This document shows, piece by piece, positions 1 through 12,600 of a DNA stretch of 64,000 nt. The position numbers and the translations under genes are program-made. Position 1 is the stretch's first letter; each line of letters opens with the position of its first letter. The stretch lies in contig QNGE01000775.1 of NCBI GenBank assembly GCA_008508345.1, positions 42,999 to 106,998 on the forward strand. Reading direction: 5' to 3'. Below the pieces are notes generated by a model that worked only from the letters and a program-made list of their open reading frames with translations, did no database searches and was not told the DNA's origin. This stretch comes from Paragonimus westermani. Its lineage: Eukaryota; Platyhelminthes; Trematoda; Plagiorchiida; Troglotrematidae.

Positions 1-3000
1 GCTCTATATTTAAAGTTCATATGTTGAGGCTATCTTTGAAAATCCAGTGAATGTTTTACCGGAGGCTGTTGTGAATGATATGTTTAAATAGCTGGAGTAT
101 TCTGAGCCTTAGCTACACCTCCCATTACGGGATATATGAGCAGTCAATTTATCACAGCTTGCAATTACTATTAGTGTAGAGCTATCATTGCTACCTACTT
201 GCCGGAATTTCTAAATTCAAAATGGTATCATACAACAGTAAGATTTTATCACAAGTGTGGCTGTTTTACAAGAGAATGTTGCGGTCTTTGAGGAACTGTG
301 GATTGCTTAACTCATGTTTTGTTAAGTTTAGGGAAAGCAAACCTGACCAAGGAAGTGGAAAGTCGCGAGTTGCTTCAACCTCTGACAAATAAACTCTTAT
401 CGTGATGGTTCACCGAGAAGGAAGTTTCGCCCTTGTTCCGCCGATTGGGCACAAGTGTAAATGAGCTAAGATATTACATATTCCGCAGACATTAGGTAGT
501 TCAATAGACTTTACCAGAAGAAACTGTGGATGGTTTACTCCGCACCAAGTATACAACTTACGTACAAAAGAACGGTTTCCATGAACAGCTGAGTTTACAT
601 TTTCACATATCCGACAGAAATACTCATCCTTTTTTGGCCAGTTCTGTGGTTGCCTAACCCACTGCCAAAAATAAGTCCTTTTATATCAGAAGCAGATAGA
701 CGTAACGGACTGTTTTGTGCGTCACTCCAACCGTGCACCCTGCTGTCTTGTGGCAACCATGTTGATCGTTGTGCTATCTACCACAAAGTGGGTAGACCCA
801 CATTTACTGCACACCCACGTGTGATACACCGTTAACTGCTTTGAGCGATTTACTGCCCTCTTTCCACATATTAAAAACTGCTCTATCCATTGGCACATCT
901 TCCTTCAATATAAGTGCTGTTCTGAAGTGGCAGGAACCACAATGAGGATAAGGATATTTGGCTATTTTATAAACTCAAAAACAGGAGACAAAAAAGTAGC
1001 TAACAAAAAACAGTAACTAAAAAAAAGAGATACAGAGTTTTATTGCTTTTGGCTACCGTAGAACTGATTTCAACAGCTTCATTGCTATTTCAATTTGCTG
1101 CGTTTTGCGGTTCATCTTAACAGAGATCAGAATATTTCTGAAATCGGAATATTTGCCCAGCGCCTACGTTGTGTACTAGTGGTAACGAAAAGAAGCATGC
1201 AACGACCACTATCGTTCAACGTACCTCATTACGCTTAGATCATACGGCAGTGGTTCAGAGAGATCTGCGCCGGTGTGTGTCGGTTTGTACTTTATTCACA
1301 TACCAGTGTGTGGTCAACTAATGGTGATCGACTTGGACCACCCTTAATCATACCAGTTGCGTAAGACAATGGTTAATCTAACCGTGTGTATGACTTAAGT
1401 TGGATGGACGACAGAATCACACTGGTGATCTCCGGAAATGGTTAGGTCCACAGGAGGCCAGTGTTTTATGTGGCTGGCGACTCAAAAAATGGAATCTTGT
1501 TCAGGGATAGTGCAACCCCCAACGTTTGCCGGACAGTAATATACTTTTTACAGCTACAGTAAGTTTGAATACCATACCGGCCACTTCGACCAGCGCAGCC
1601 AGTTGAGCCAAACTGCTAATTGTTAATAGCATATCGTAGATAAAAACTTTTTCCTGGAGTAATACAATTCAGTGCCTGTGTAATACGTCAAAGACCTCAT
1701 GAAAAATAGAACAAAAAATCGAAGGCTCTTATTACCTCAAAGCAGTGATGCCTAAATTTTATTCAGTACAAGTTAGAATATACCGGTTTCAAAGCAACAA
1801 GGTATGAGCGAAAAATAGATTTTCCTTGGCTTAAGCTTTGATGTTTCAAGACTTCATCTGGACAGGATTACAGACCAACTGTTATAATGATCATAACCGA
1901 CATCAGCTAACTAACCATCATGATGCACTACATCTTCTTTGAACAGTGTTACCAACACAGTACATGTTATAGCATGACAACCAACGTATCCATGGCTGCA
2001 GGTAACTAAAGGAAACTTTTTGTGACACATCAGAACTGTGTTGAATGGTATACACATGCACATTTCAAAAGCGGTGGCGGTAGATGTAGAATTTTGGGAC
2101 CATGGGGGAATTTGTGCTATTCTCACTGGTTCGGACGATAGACTTGGTCAGAAAGTAGTAGTTATTATGGTGATACTGAGATGTGTTGTTTGCTGACGGA
2201 GACTTGGGTCCAGCCCTGATGACAGCTCGTAAGTCAGTAAGCTACAAAGAAAGACAATAACAAGGGCATGTTTGAAAATGCCAGGAATATCGAAACCAAG
2301 CTTAAGTTTTACTGTAAACGCAGGTTGGTCATTTCGATTGTTTTCTCCTTAAGTCTTCTTATTGGAGAGTCGAGATTATTTAACAAATTCCCTGTCCCAT
2401 TTCAGTCGTTCATTGCAGAGTCAGACCTACACAGGCGTACGTATGCGGTGCACCATCTAATTAATCCGTCCCGAACGCTTCCACACGTGAAAACTGGTGC
2501 TGCGCCATGCAGTGTGCGTGCACAGATAGTACGGGCGTTGCTTGTAGCACGCGCTTGTCACCAATGTTGGTTTTCCAACAGAAAGTTTTCACCTGCTTTG
2601 CATAGTCCGTAAATGACTAGATAACGTGGCTTCATCCGAATGGTCGTTTCTTCCTTTGCTTGCTGAAGCCTACTTGCCAGGTTCATTGTACGAAGAATGA
2701 CCATACCAGTCGACTACCCTTGTCACAACACATACGTGCTTTGCTGTCTAATCGTCCACTTGATTCAATAAGGCCGTACTGTTTAACCGTGTACGAGTTC
2801 TATGTCCTTAATACAACAATAAACTTATTCAGCTTTTGTAATCTGTAAGTTTCCTGCGGCTCCTCTCAGCTCTGACATATGTCGTTATCGAACTATAATA
2901 TTGGTCAAAAGCACGATGTTCATGCTGTCGCGGATATATCACACACAACAATGCCTGAAACTATTCATTCTGTTGGCGTTAAACAGCCCTAAGGATAAAA

Positions 3001-6000
3001 GTTTCGGTAAAGAACTATCTGAATGTAGTGCGACGTTTTAGATGTCGTGGAGTGCCTTAACCTATGAAATTCAATTCCCATAAACTGTTCAGTGCATTTT
3101 TATGGTCAGAAGGGTATCAATAATACAACACTTCAGTCATATGCTTGGGACAACCCTATGATTGGTGCGTTCTTAACAGCACCAGCCAGTCGTAGAGTTT
3201 ACAGAAAGGTGACTGGTTCGCTTAAATCGTTCCTGCTAATCTACCACCCAATGCTAATCAAAACAGCCGCTAAACCTTACGTTCGAGAGCGAAGAAGTGA
3301 CGGGGCACTGCTCAGAGTTCCAAAACTGCTTACTGTGCCTTATCAGAAACCAGTTCACGAATTGAAGTTCACTGAAACAAATGACCGAGACTCGACGAAT
3401 TAAACTGGCAAGATAAAATAGGAAACACTTTCAAGGCAGATTCGAGGACGCATTCAACAGAACAGGTAGCTTGCATTATGATAGCATCATGTGACCAAGT
3501 CGAATAAATCCGACAAGCCAACCAGATCAAGCCGTATTCAGGCCAGCGAATTAAAAGCGAGAAAAGAATAGTTCATGTCTAAAAGAACCAGTGACAAGGG
3601 GACGGTCAACGAAACGCCAGATGGGTCCTTCAGACACATGACTAGCAGTGGTTTTGATGAATCCTGTCATACTTCAGTCCTACAAGAAACAACTTTCTGA
3701 GCAGGTGACGTCAGGAGGTCACGACAATGTGAGATGAATTCTGAGAAAATCGACCCGCCGTATTGGTTACAGGCTGCTACCTATTACTAAGTTACTTGAA
3801 TGTTCAAAGTTGAAATCTGGTTGTGAGAAATGTGTACCAAAACTGTTTTTATTCAGCATGTGCGAATAAACAAGGCGTTGTATAGAGGGAGACTTTGTAT
3901 ACAGCAAACTGACCAAAAATGCCTCGAATCAATATGGAAGTATTCGATCCACACTGGCAGTTTGTTCACGTCACAAAATCGTGTTATCGTTTATTTTCCC
4001 ATAAATCAAACACTTTAGTTTCAATTTATTAGGTGATAATCCGCCACCTGCTGATTCCGCACATTTGTACAGGCATCAACGGCACCAGCAATGTTCACGT
4101 GGTAGGTTTACAATACAATTAGGATGATTAAGCTTGACAGAGTTTTTTGACAGATGCCTATAAATGGTCTATCTCGTTTTTTATCATGTTTTATTATACT
4201 CACTGCTGACGAGTACTCAAACAGTAAACCTTTTTCCAATTTCCTTTATGGTTCCAATTGAAACGCATTTTCCCATAACACAAACTCTATCAAACTGTCC
4301 GCGGTAGACATCACCTAACTCTACATCCATTATGGATTGAACGTTATCGTATTGGCCTCAATGTTCTCCAGTTGCGTTTGTTGAGATTTTAGTAGGTTTC
4401 ATTATTGTGTTCCATTCATCCAGGTGGACTCTGCTTTACCTTTCTCTTAGAATATGTTGGCTACAATCAATTGTTTGTTTTTTAATAAGTGTGATAAGTT
4501 CAATTATGGGCATTCGTATAAAGTATCCGTCCACAGTTTTTCCCATGGAACTACCGCCCAATAACTGCAAGCAGATGATGCTAGCGTCCGTCGGTGAAAC
4601 AAAGAACAACTGTTTCAATCTAGTTTGGCAAGTCTGAAACTCGTACCCACGTTCCACGAATAAGTAACAGATCCTGTAAGCCCACTAACGGCGACCGTGT
4701 GATCAGGTGAATGTGTGTCTTTGCTACAGTTCTGATACTTAATCACAGATCGTACGTTCGATTCTCTGGCGTGTGTACTAGCTGTGTGACCCAAGTAAAT
4801 TGAAACAACTGGCATGTGTTTCCTGGGATGAGTGGCTTGCATAAATGTATGTTTACCGGTCAGGTTTTAAAGGTCGATAGATTTCAGCCACTGTGAAGCA
4901 TAACAGCAAAAAAGGTAGCCTTTAAACATGTGATTTTGTGTACTTCCAAAAACACTGCTTCAGCTCTTCCCTACCCGATAAGTTATCTTTCTAGCAAACA
5001 AGAGACAGTGAAAGATTCATGAGAATCGTTAGTCAGCAACCGAGGTTTTAGCCGAATTTGCACTACCTTTTCTTCTCCAGTGAACACTAAATTTTCCAAC
5101 AGTATTGAGACTAAATTAGCCATGTAACCACTATGCCGAATCAGCTAACATATCACTTACAAGAAAATATGAGTGACAGTTTACATCTGACAATTTGGTC
5201 GTGCCTAATATGAAGTATGTAGTACGGTGGTAAACACGGTTGTCAGATGAAAGCTTGGTCAGAGTTCGAATCCCGGAAGTGACAAGGATGTGCATTATTC
5301 GAGCGTAATGTTTACCATCAGAAGAGGCTGTCTGCATTGTCCGTGGGAATGCGAAAGATGTAGCTAATTATCAGTGACGTTCAACTTAAAATTTAATATA
5401 CATTCGGTTGAACTAAGTACACCGTTTTGTGTCCGATGTTTGATCAAACTGGAATATTGGTATATTTTTAAATAAAATTATACACCCTTCTAATGGTAGT
5501 CTACAGCCAGGTGAAAGGAAGCTCACACGGAATTTATGACATTTACCCATAATGTTAGCCGGTTATTTTAGCGGTATTCAGCAAGAATCAAACGTACAAG
5601 AGCTCCGACTTGTTGAAGCTGGTGAAATCCATCCAAGCTAGTTGTTAACTTGAAAGAAACTGCATAAACGATAACAACAGTTCATAATGTTTCATATGCA
5701 TATATTATGATTCAGCTGGCAAAAATCTGACGTTACATCATAAATACGATTTAGTCGATGAAACGCATTATGCGAACTCCGCGCTTGTTATTGTATTTGC
5801 TTCGGCCCACGCGAGGAAACAAAGTCGAGCGAACAGAGCGTGGAAAGAGGATTTCCGGGGCCTGCTCTACCGCGTCCCAATCGGAAACATCAGCAAGTCT
5901 GGAGACCGGTTCTGCAACGTAGCCGAAGGTTCCGGACACTGAATGAAGAACGACATTATACGACTAATATCAGTTAATGCGTTTTACTGGTTTAAAAATA

Positions 6001-8603
6001 TATAATACCTGGTTTTGAGTCATCACAAAGTTTGTCTGGAAATAATCGCACCCTGTCAACAAAGCCCATTGGGATGCAAACAACAAACGGATAAATAAAA
6101 TTATTTTAAACAGCTTTGGAGGTAGAACATTTGGGTTCTGACTGTTATATACCTTTTATATTCAATTCTATTCGCATATCGTTTGTTAGCGTTGTGCTGT
6201 TAACTCAAATTTCTGAGGTAGAACTGGGACGCCAGAAAAGTGGGCACACCACGTAAAGGCAAATCCAGCCGCATAATTTTGTGTCTGTTTGGCTCACTGT
6301 GTTTCATTTACGAACCTCACTAATAGCATATTATCACGCTGCTGGCTAACAAGGCACGATTACAAGTATTAAAGTGCGATCAAATGACTCTGGAACAAGT
6401 TGTGCTGACTGTCAAATTATCTGCACCAATAGTCCAACTGGTTTAAGATCTCCGAGTGGAACAGGAGTAAAATACATTTTTTTGTGTTTGCGGTCGAAAA
6501 TATCATGCGTGTGTGCAGTTTTGAAGATTAAAGTTGGCTAGGTTGTCTCTTGAATATGTCCATTGCATTACACAGTAAACTCGCGGTGAAGAGAAAAGCC
6601 TAAACAGTTTCAACGATGCACGTTCTCCTTGAAGGTTTTCTGAAAGACTACGATGCCTACGAAGAAGCATAATGTCATCAATTTTTTTTTACCATTTCCA
6701 TCTCTTTCAGATCAGACCCACCCATTTTTTTAAGTCAAAGTACTGACATCTAACATGTATAAGGATATCCCAGAAGAACTGGGAAATTCTATGGTTTCGA
6801 AACTTTATTGAGGAAATAGAGATAAACCATCTCGACAAAATTACATGTCCGCGTCGAAATGCTTGCCTCAGGAAGCAGCCAGCTGGGAGTGGTTTATCCA
6901 GTCACCTAGGGTTCGCTAACAACGGAATCATGCTGAATTGAGTTCAGATAACACTGGTTTTGTCTCAGATGAGTGTTCAATTCAGCTGTACAGCCTTGCA
7001 AATCAGCTCCTTTTTTCTACGCTCAAAGTACGAACGTAACAATTTGTTTTACTTGGTTTTAAAATGAGACTGAAAGATGATCCGTTTACCATGTATAAAC
7101 CTCACTTCAGAAACAACAATTTCTATGGTCGGGCAAAGTTGTGGGCATTTTCCAGCTAGATACTGATTGCCGTCAGTATATGTGACGTAACAGGTGGCAA
7201 CAAAAATTCTCACAGTGAACTGGCACAAGAATTGAAATTTTGATCGTTTTTTTAGCAGAGACCACTCACTTACATCCATAGTTGTGACTTAACTCCGTAC
7301 TTACCTAACGTTGAATCTAATACAAAAACACCTCATACCCTTCGTAATTTCTTGTCAGTACCACATCTGAGCGCCAGATTTGATCAACTCAAATGTCTTC
7401 TCGGCAGTGAATATCACCATGGAGATGTCCGCAAGCTGTAAGAAACATCGGATCTAGAACTAAGCTGAGATTGGTTATGACTGAGGACTCTTTGCCTTCT
7501 CATCATTTGGTACTGGAGCTAGCATTAGTGGCTGAACGTTAGTGAGATAGATCCTGTTGAAACTCTCAGAGAAAATCAGTCACTTTGCTGACAAAAACAC
7601 TTGTGTTAAACGTTATCCAGTAGGTTGTGTGCTTTTCCATCCCGGATAAAGCAAGTTAATCGAATTTCTTTATTGTTACTGCCAGTGGATATGAACCATT
7701 CAGGAAAACATCGACAATATCTTTTGACTAACAAAGTCGTTTGCTGTAGCTACACGTTCATTGGCATTTTGTCTGACCGTCACATCAGAAAACCACTGAT
7801 TTGTCTACCACATGTGTACGATGTTGAGCACACTGTTTTGTTTAAATAGCAGACTACTAGCTTTTCCTCACTACCAAAATCATGTTCTACTGATGACATG
7901 TAAAATTCCACATTCTACGTTTTTCTTTGCAAACATCAACATGGGTATTTTGAATTCATCCACAACGACGTTCGGATGATGCAGCGTTCAGGAACCATTG
8001 GTCTTGAAGTTTTGTCTATGACCTGTCGGTTAGATCATAATTGATTTAAACCCCGTGTAAAACATCTATCGATCTTCATAATGCGGGCTGAGATTAGATC
8101 TTCGTGTAATAAGTCGAACCTCTTACCCAAAATAAGTGATCTAATGCGGTTTTTCAAAAATGAGATAATATCGTCACTTGAGAATACATGAAGAAAGAGT
8201 GGATTGTTGAGTGGGAATGGACACTTAATGTAAATGCGATTGATATTCTGGGTTTTTCCAGTGGAATTCAGCCTAATGTTACCAAGTGCTATGGTTGCAC
8301 AAGGTTCAGTCGACACACTGAACTTTGAATATGTATGCTCACATACTAGGGTATATTACATACGGTGTCTAGTAACCATATTTTCGATTTTAGTATTCAC
8401 GTAGTACAGTGAAATTAGACCGCGGAAGTGCTTTTATACATTAAATAAGGCAAAGTGAACAAGTTCAGGAGCTACTGGTCTAGAACTCAAGGACTTCAGT
8501 TTGTCACGCAACTTCCGTCAGTTAGTAACTCAGCTGATGACTGTAAACGAATACACAGCCGACTGTGGAGCGTAAGTTTGGTAACACACTTCGGAGAACA
8601 GTA
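1..8603. other. No recognisable gene
   Basis: Only short open frames (up to 114 codons, at 2268-2612, and 103 codons at 3092-3403), none with recognisable motifs. A more GC-rich patch at 5755-5945 reads AEPVSRLADVSDWDAVEQ on the minus strand; 21990-22118 has a faintly similar stretch (KVADGVDWDASKQ), which may be shared repeat debris. The possible B-box repeat at 5215-5300 is listed separately. Lineage-specific small exons cannot be excluded. Confidence 0.6.
5215..5300 (+). repeat. Possible tRNA-derived repeat head with B-box
   Basis: GAGTTCGAATCCCGGAAGTGACAAGGATGTGCA (centred at 5264-5293) contains a pol III B-box (GTTCGAATCC). Related versions are at 12561-12592 and 52550-52575. The upstream part (TGTAGTACGGTGGTAAACACGG) could be a worn A-box region. 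A complete tRNA fold is not present. Confidence 0.3.
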
Positions 8604-8823
8604 GAGGAATTTCGAGCTTTGTGGAGGCCGTCAGTGCAAACTGATTATGGGCTTGTCAATGACTATAGGATCGATGAAGTATTATAAAGGCCAAGCAGAT
8701 AGCCGTAAACATTTTCGACACAGAAATTCTGGACGTCGCCAATCAGAAAAAAAACACTTGTCATACTAATAAGTAGTGTGGCAGATTTATGAATTTAAAT
8801 GAGACCCAACTGTGAAAAGTCAG

Positions 8824-8903
8824 GGCTTCGGCTGGATTCGAACCAGCGACAGACACAGCATGCCTCAACGCGGCAAGCGCTCTACCAGCTGAGCTACGAA
8901 GCC
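8824..8903 (-). ncRNA. tRNA-like head of repeat (left palindrome arm)
   Basis: 80 nt with a perfect 7-bp acceptor stem (GGCTTCG / CGAAGCC), a D-arm GCTC..GAGC with A-box TAGCTCAGCTGG, and a T-arm GCTGG TTCGAAT CCAGC carrying the B-box. The region between the D- and T-arms is 31 nt and does not form a convincing anticodon stem with U33, so no anticodon is called. It should be a pol III promoter-bearing, tRNA-derived sequence and probably not a translating tRNA. Confidence 0.6.
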
Positions 8904-8931
8904 ACACCGGGAGATCGGAAATTTCACATTT

Positions 8932-9011
8932 AGCTTCGTAGCTCAGCTGGTAGAGCGCTTGCCGCGTTGAGGCATGCTGTGTATGTCGCTGGTTCGAATC
9001 CAGCCGAAGCC
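8932..9011 (+). ncRNA. tRNA-like head of repeat (right palindrome arm)
   Basis: Mirror copy of the element at 8824-8903, with the A-box and B-box intact. The first acceptor base is A instead of G (AGCTTCG against CGAAGCC), losing one end pair. There is one further difference in the inter-arm region (GTATGTCG for GTCTGTCG). The repeat tail follows, from GACTTTTCACA to about 9230. Confidence 0.55.
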
Positions 9012-12000
9012 CTGACTTTTCACAATTGGGTCTCATTTAAATTCATAAATCTGCCACACTACTTATTAGTATGACAAGTGTTTTTTTCTGATTGGCGACG
9101 TCCAGAATTTCTGTGTCGAAAATGTTTACTGCTATCTGCGTGGTTTTTGTAATACTTCATCGATCCTATAGTCACTGACAAGCCCATAATCAGTTTGCAC
9201 TGACAGCCTCCACAAGGCTCGAAATTCCTCAGCTCAGTGAAAACACAGTCTTGATAACCATTAGGGAGTTGGATTTCAAATTTCAGAATATTAGAAGTGG
9301 TTACAAACAATAGGCTGTTGTGTGAACTGTAGCTGAAACTTCGCTGAAACTGTCTTAGTTAGCCTTGTGGTTTCAAAATTTTACCGTATAGTGCCATTCG
9401 CTCCCGAATGACTATATGGTTTCTCCTGTCAGTCAAGGCACGTTGCATGTACACTAATATCGGAACGGAGACAACCAATTTCACAAAGTATGACCATGTA
9501 TATGTGCAAATGTCGAGAGCGAACAGAGCCCGCTGTGGCCACAGCAACTTATTGGCATCCAACATAAAAATAACCCATAGAATAGTTTATTTTTGTGTTC
9601 AGAAATTTGAAACTGAATCGCTCTATCCAGTTTTTCCTCGTCACCCCTCTATTTTCCGAGAGTGTTCACTGCGGGAAAGGCCGGCTTGAGGTCGGCCAGC
9701 TAGCACACCTCTAAATTCCCGTGGTTACTAAGGGATGTCTACAAATGTGTATAAGTTGAGAGAAAATGTCACGTTTTATTTATGATGGTCATGTGAAATA
9801 TGTTAGTTGATTTCCCTCAATAATGGAAAAACAACATTGTTCAAAACAAACCTCACCGAGTAACCAGCCGAATAATACGAATCCAAACATCACAGATGAA
9901 ATTCGTTGATGGCTGGATAGGAAAACGAGAAAAAAAATCTGAAATTTAACAAAGTGACCTAACATTTGTATCATATTTATCACGTTTGCTCAATGTACAA
10001 AGCACAATCGATGATCGTCCAATGTTCATGGAACCAAAATCTCATTACAATCGGAGGTGGTCAAATAACCTCGCAATCGAACGTCTGTAACAGCGCCAAC
10101 CTTGCAACGTACACATGAGTAACATGTGCGAACCAACCAAATTAACGGCGCCACTAAATGCATCTATCATAGGGGAATATAGACGCGCGTAACAGTAACG
10201 TTTTGTACCAAGTTATTCACCCGAACAAGTAAGAGACCGGCGATTTTTCACTGCAGCATTGCCGATCACGCACAGCATAAATCAGCCAATGTACTGACCG
10301 TACGCTACAGTATTACACAATGAATGTTGTATCTGTCCGAGGTAACCGAATATGCTTGCCACTAACTATCGATTGGAGGGGAGACTTCGGTTGGCTGATT
10401 GAGATATCCAGCCAGCTAGTCAATGCTGAGTGGCGAGTCCTTATTCGGCTCACTTATGGGCTTGAAGCGTTAGTGTTTGCGTTGTTGCAACATATATAGT
10501 AAAACAGCCAGCCTATCCATGCCTTGTTGGTTTTGGACTAAATGACAACCACTAGGTCGCTTAAAGGAATATAAAGTTGGGCTTACTTTCCATTCGACTG
10601 GACATACTAAACTGTAGCACCTATATTTTACACAAATATACACTATATTCATCTAGAGTCATGCACAGTATAGTGCGTAGATTAAGCGATTAGATAATTC
10701 GAGCCTAGAATTCAAAAGTAGGCTCTGCGTAATACAAGGCTTTACCTAATACCCACCTTTCCATTGGAATCATTCAGCGTGAACCGGGAGGCGATGCTGT
10801 CACCAGTGTTTGACGGTGCGTGTTAGGGGCGTGAATATGCAGATAAATTCACCAATATAAAATACTGAGATCCCCTGTATAACTTGAAGTGACTAAGTGA
10901 AAGACAATATATGATAAAATTTCTTATTAGCTGGTTAGTACCAGATAACTAAAAACATTGAAAAGTAATTGTGATGCTCACAGTACAAGGTAGACATAGA
11001 AAAAAGGGGACCACGAGCAGTGTACGCTAACTGATACTCGGTACAGAGTGAGCGCAAACTAACCTTCTGTTTTTGAATAACGATAACAGCTCAATTGTGT
11101 CATTAAAGACTCAAGCGAATTACAAAGTGTAGTAAGCACCGTGATCAGTATAATCTTTTCTTTCACTTAACCTCGTCCAAAACGAACAATAAATCCATGC
11201 GACGATCGATTAGAGATAGTATTAAACAGCACTCGAAGCAACAGAGTATCTTCACCTTCAAATGATCCTTGATCAGTGCATATGTTAGTACTGATTAGTT
11301 TTATGGTTCTGTCTTAAACCTGACTACAAAGGCACAGTAAGGATAGAAGTGGTTGACTTTTACAGGATTTCTTGTATACCCGAAGAAAGTGCAGTTAATG
11401 TTGATGCTATGGATCTAAACGGAATCGTTAAGTTACGACTGGTGCCACATTTTTCAACAAACAAGCCCAAAATAATCTCATTACTTTTAGTGTAAGACAA
11501 AACATTTCTTAGTGTAATTGGCGAAAAGAACGATGTTCTTTGAAGAGTTGAACGATTCAGTATGAAACTTAAAACTTGTGAGGTATCATCGCCCAAGAGC
11601 CCTGGTAGTTAATTCCATCCTAAATTCACAGTAGGTACAGACTACATATAAACCTTGGACTAACTTTAAGATCGTAACGAAACAGCGCAACTAACTGAAT
11701 TAATGAATATATACAAGTAAACAATTGACTCAAAACTCACTATCCTCTAAGTGTTTTCCTACAAATCAGCAATTTGTGTCACCATTTTATATCCGAGAAC
11801 AGTTAAAAATTAGCCAATCATATTATCCAAAATACTTAACTGGCCTATGGGAGATGAAACTGGCTAACGGAGTAGGAGGTTTACTCCTAACCTGTGGGAG
11901 AAGGCAAGGATCAGGTACGTATTGTTCAAACTGGTAGATTCTTATAAAACAAGCAATACGTATGAATTCAGGGTACGGATGTTGTCACTAGTAAAACGAA

Positions 12001-12504
12001 TTTTGGTGCTGCGTTTAACCACCAGTTGATTGTTTTCGAGAACTTTCAAAAATGAGAGACAACGAAATTCTCGTGTAAACACTGAGAAAACCAGTAGTAC
12101 ACAAAACACAGTCTTCTAGGGAATCACTTCAATCGCGAGCCACTATTCGAAACTTATTAAGTCATTTATCAAATTCAGGAAAGAGTTCATTTCGTGCAGA
12201 ACGTCGTTATTCATACAGTATTCTGTGAAGCAAACCATTGGTAACAACTTACTGAAGTCAGTAGTGTTGTTAAGATGGTAAAAAATGTCAACGTATCAGG
12301 TAGGGACCAAAGTAGAAGCGGTGGAATATTGATAGATATGAACTACTGACGGATGAATTTGTGTGGAGTAAACATATGAAGCCATCATAAATCATTGGGG
12401 TCAAATACTTCAAACACTGTAACAGTTACAGTGTTACCTCTCGGAGTGATTGTTTTAAATCGGCGGTATTATTACAAACAACCGCGGCTGAACACCTATG
12501 GATA

Positions 12505-12600
12505 GCGTGTAGTCACTAGCACAGTGATCAGGGTGATAGTCTCATAAACACACAGACTAACCTTCAAATCCTGGTTGTGGCAAAGATGTGCACTACAAGA
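12505..12600 (+). repeat. Possible tRNA-derived repeat head (related to 5215-5300)
   Basis: CCTTCAAATCCTGGTTGTGG followed by CAAAGATGTGCA parallels the 5.2-kb copy, and GTGTAGTCACTAGCACAGTG upstream parallels its 5' part. The B-box is degenerate (CTTCAAATCC). Confidence 0.3.

Larger units (their letters stand above)
8604..9230. repeat. 627-bp near-perfect palindrome of two head-to-head repeat copies
   Basis: The left arm, 8604-8902, is the reverse complement of the right arm, 8933-9230, with about 11 differences and one A-run length change over about 300 bp (about 96% identity). The spacer is only about 30 bp. Each arm consists of an 80-nt tRNA-like head at the centre and a tail of about 220 nt running outward, so the two copies face each other 5' to 5'. 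The structure resembles a pair of tRNA-derived SINEs, or one copy duplicated in inverted orientation. A third, decayed copy of the head is at 27598-27705. Confidence 0.9.

Noticed and set aside
8824..9011. Two functional tRNA genes
   Set aside because: No acceptable anticodon stem-loop, excess length between D- and T-arms, and the surrounding 220-nt repeat tail all favour a repeat element.
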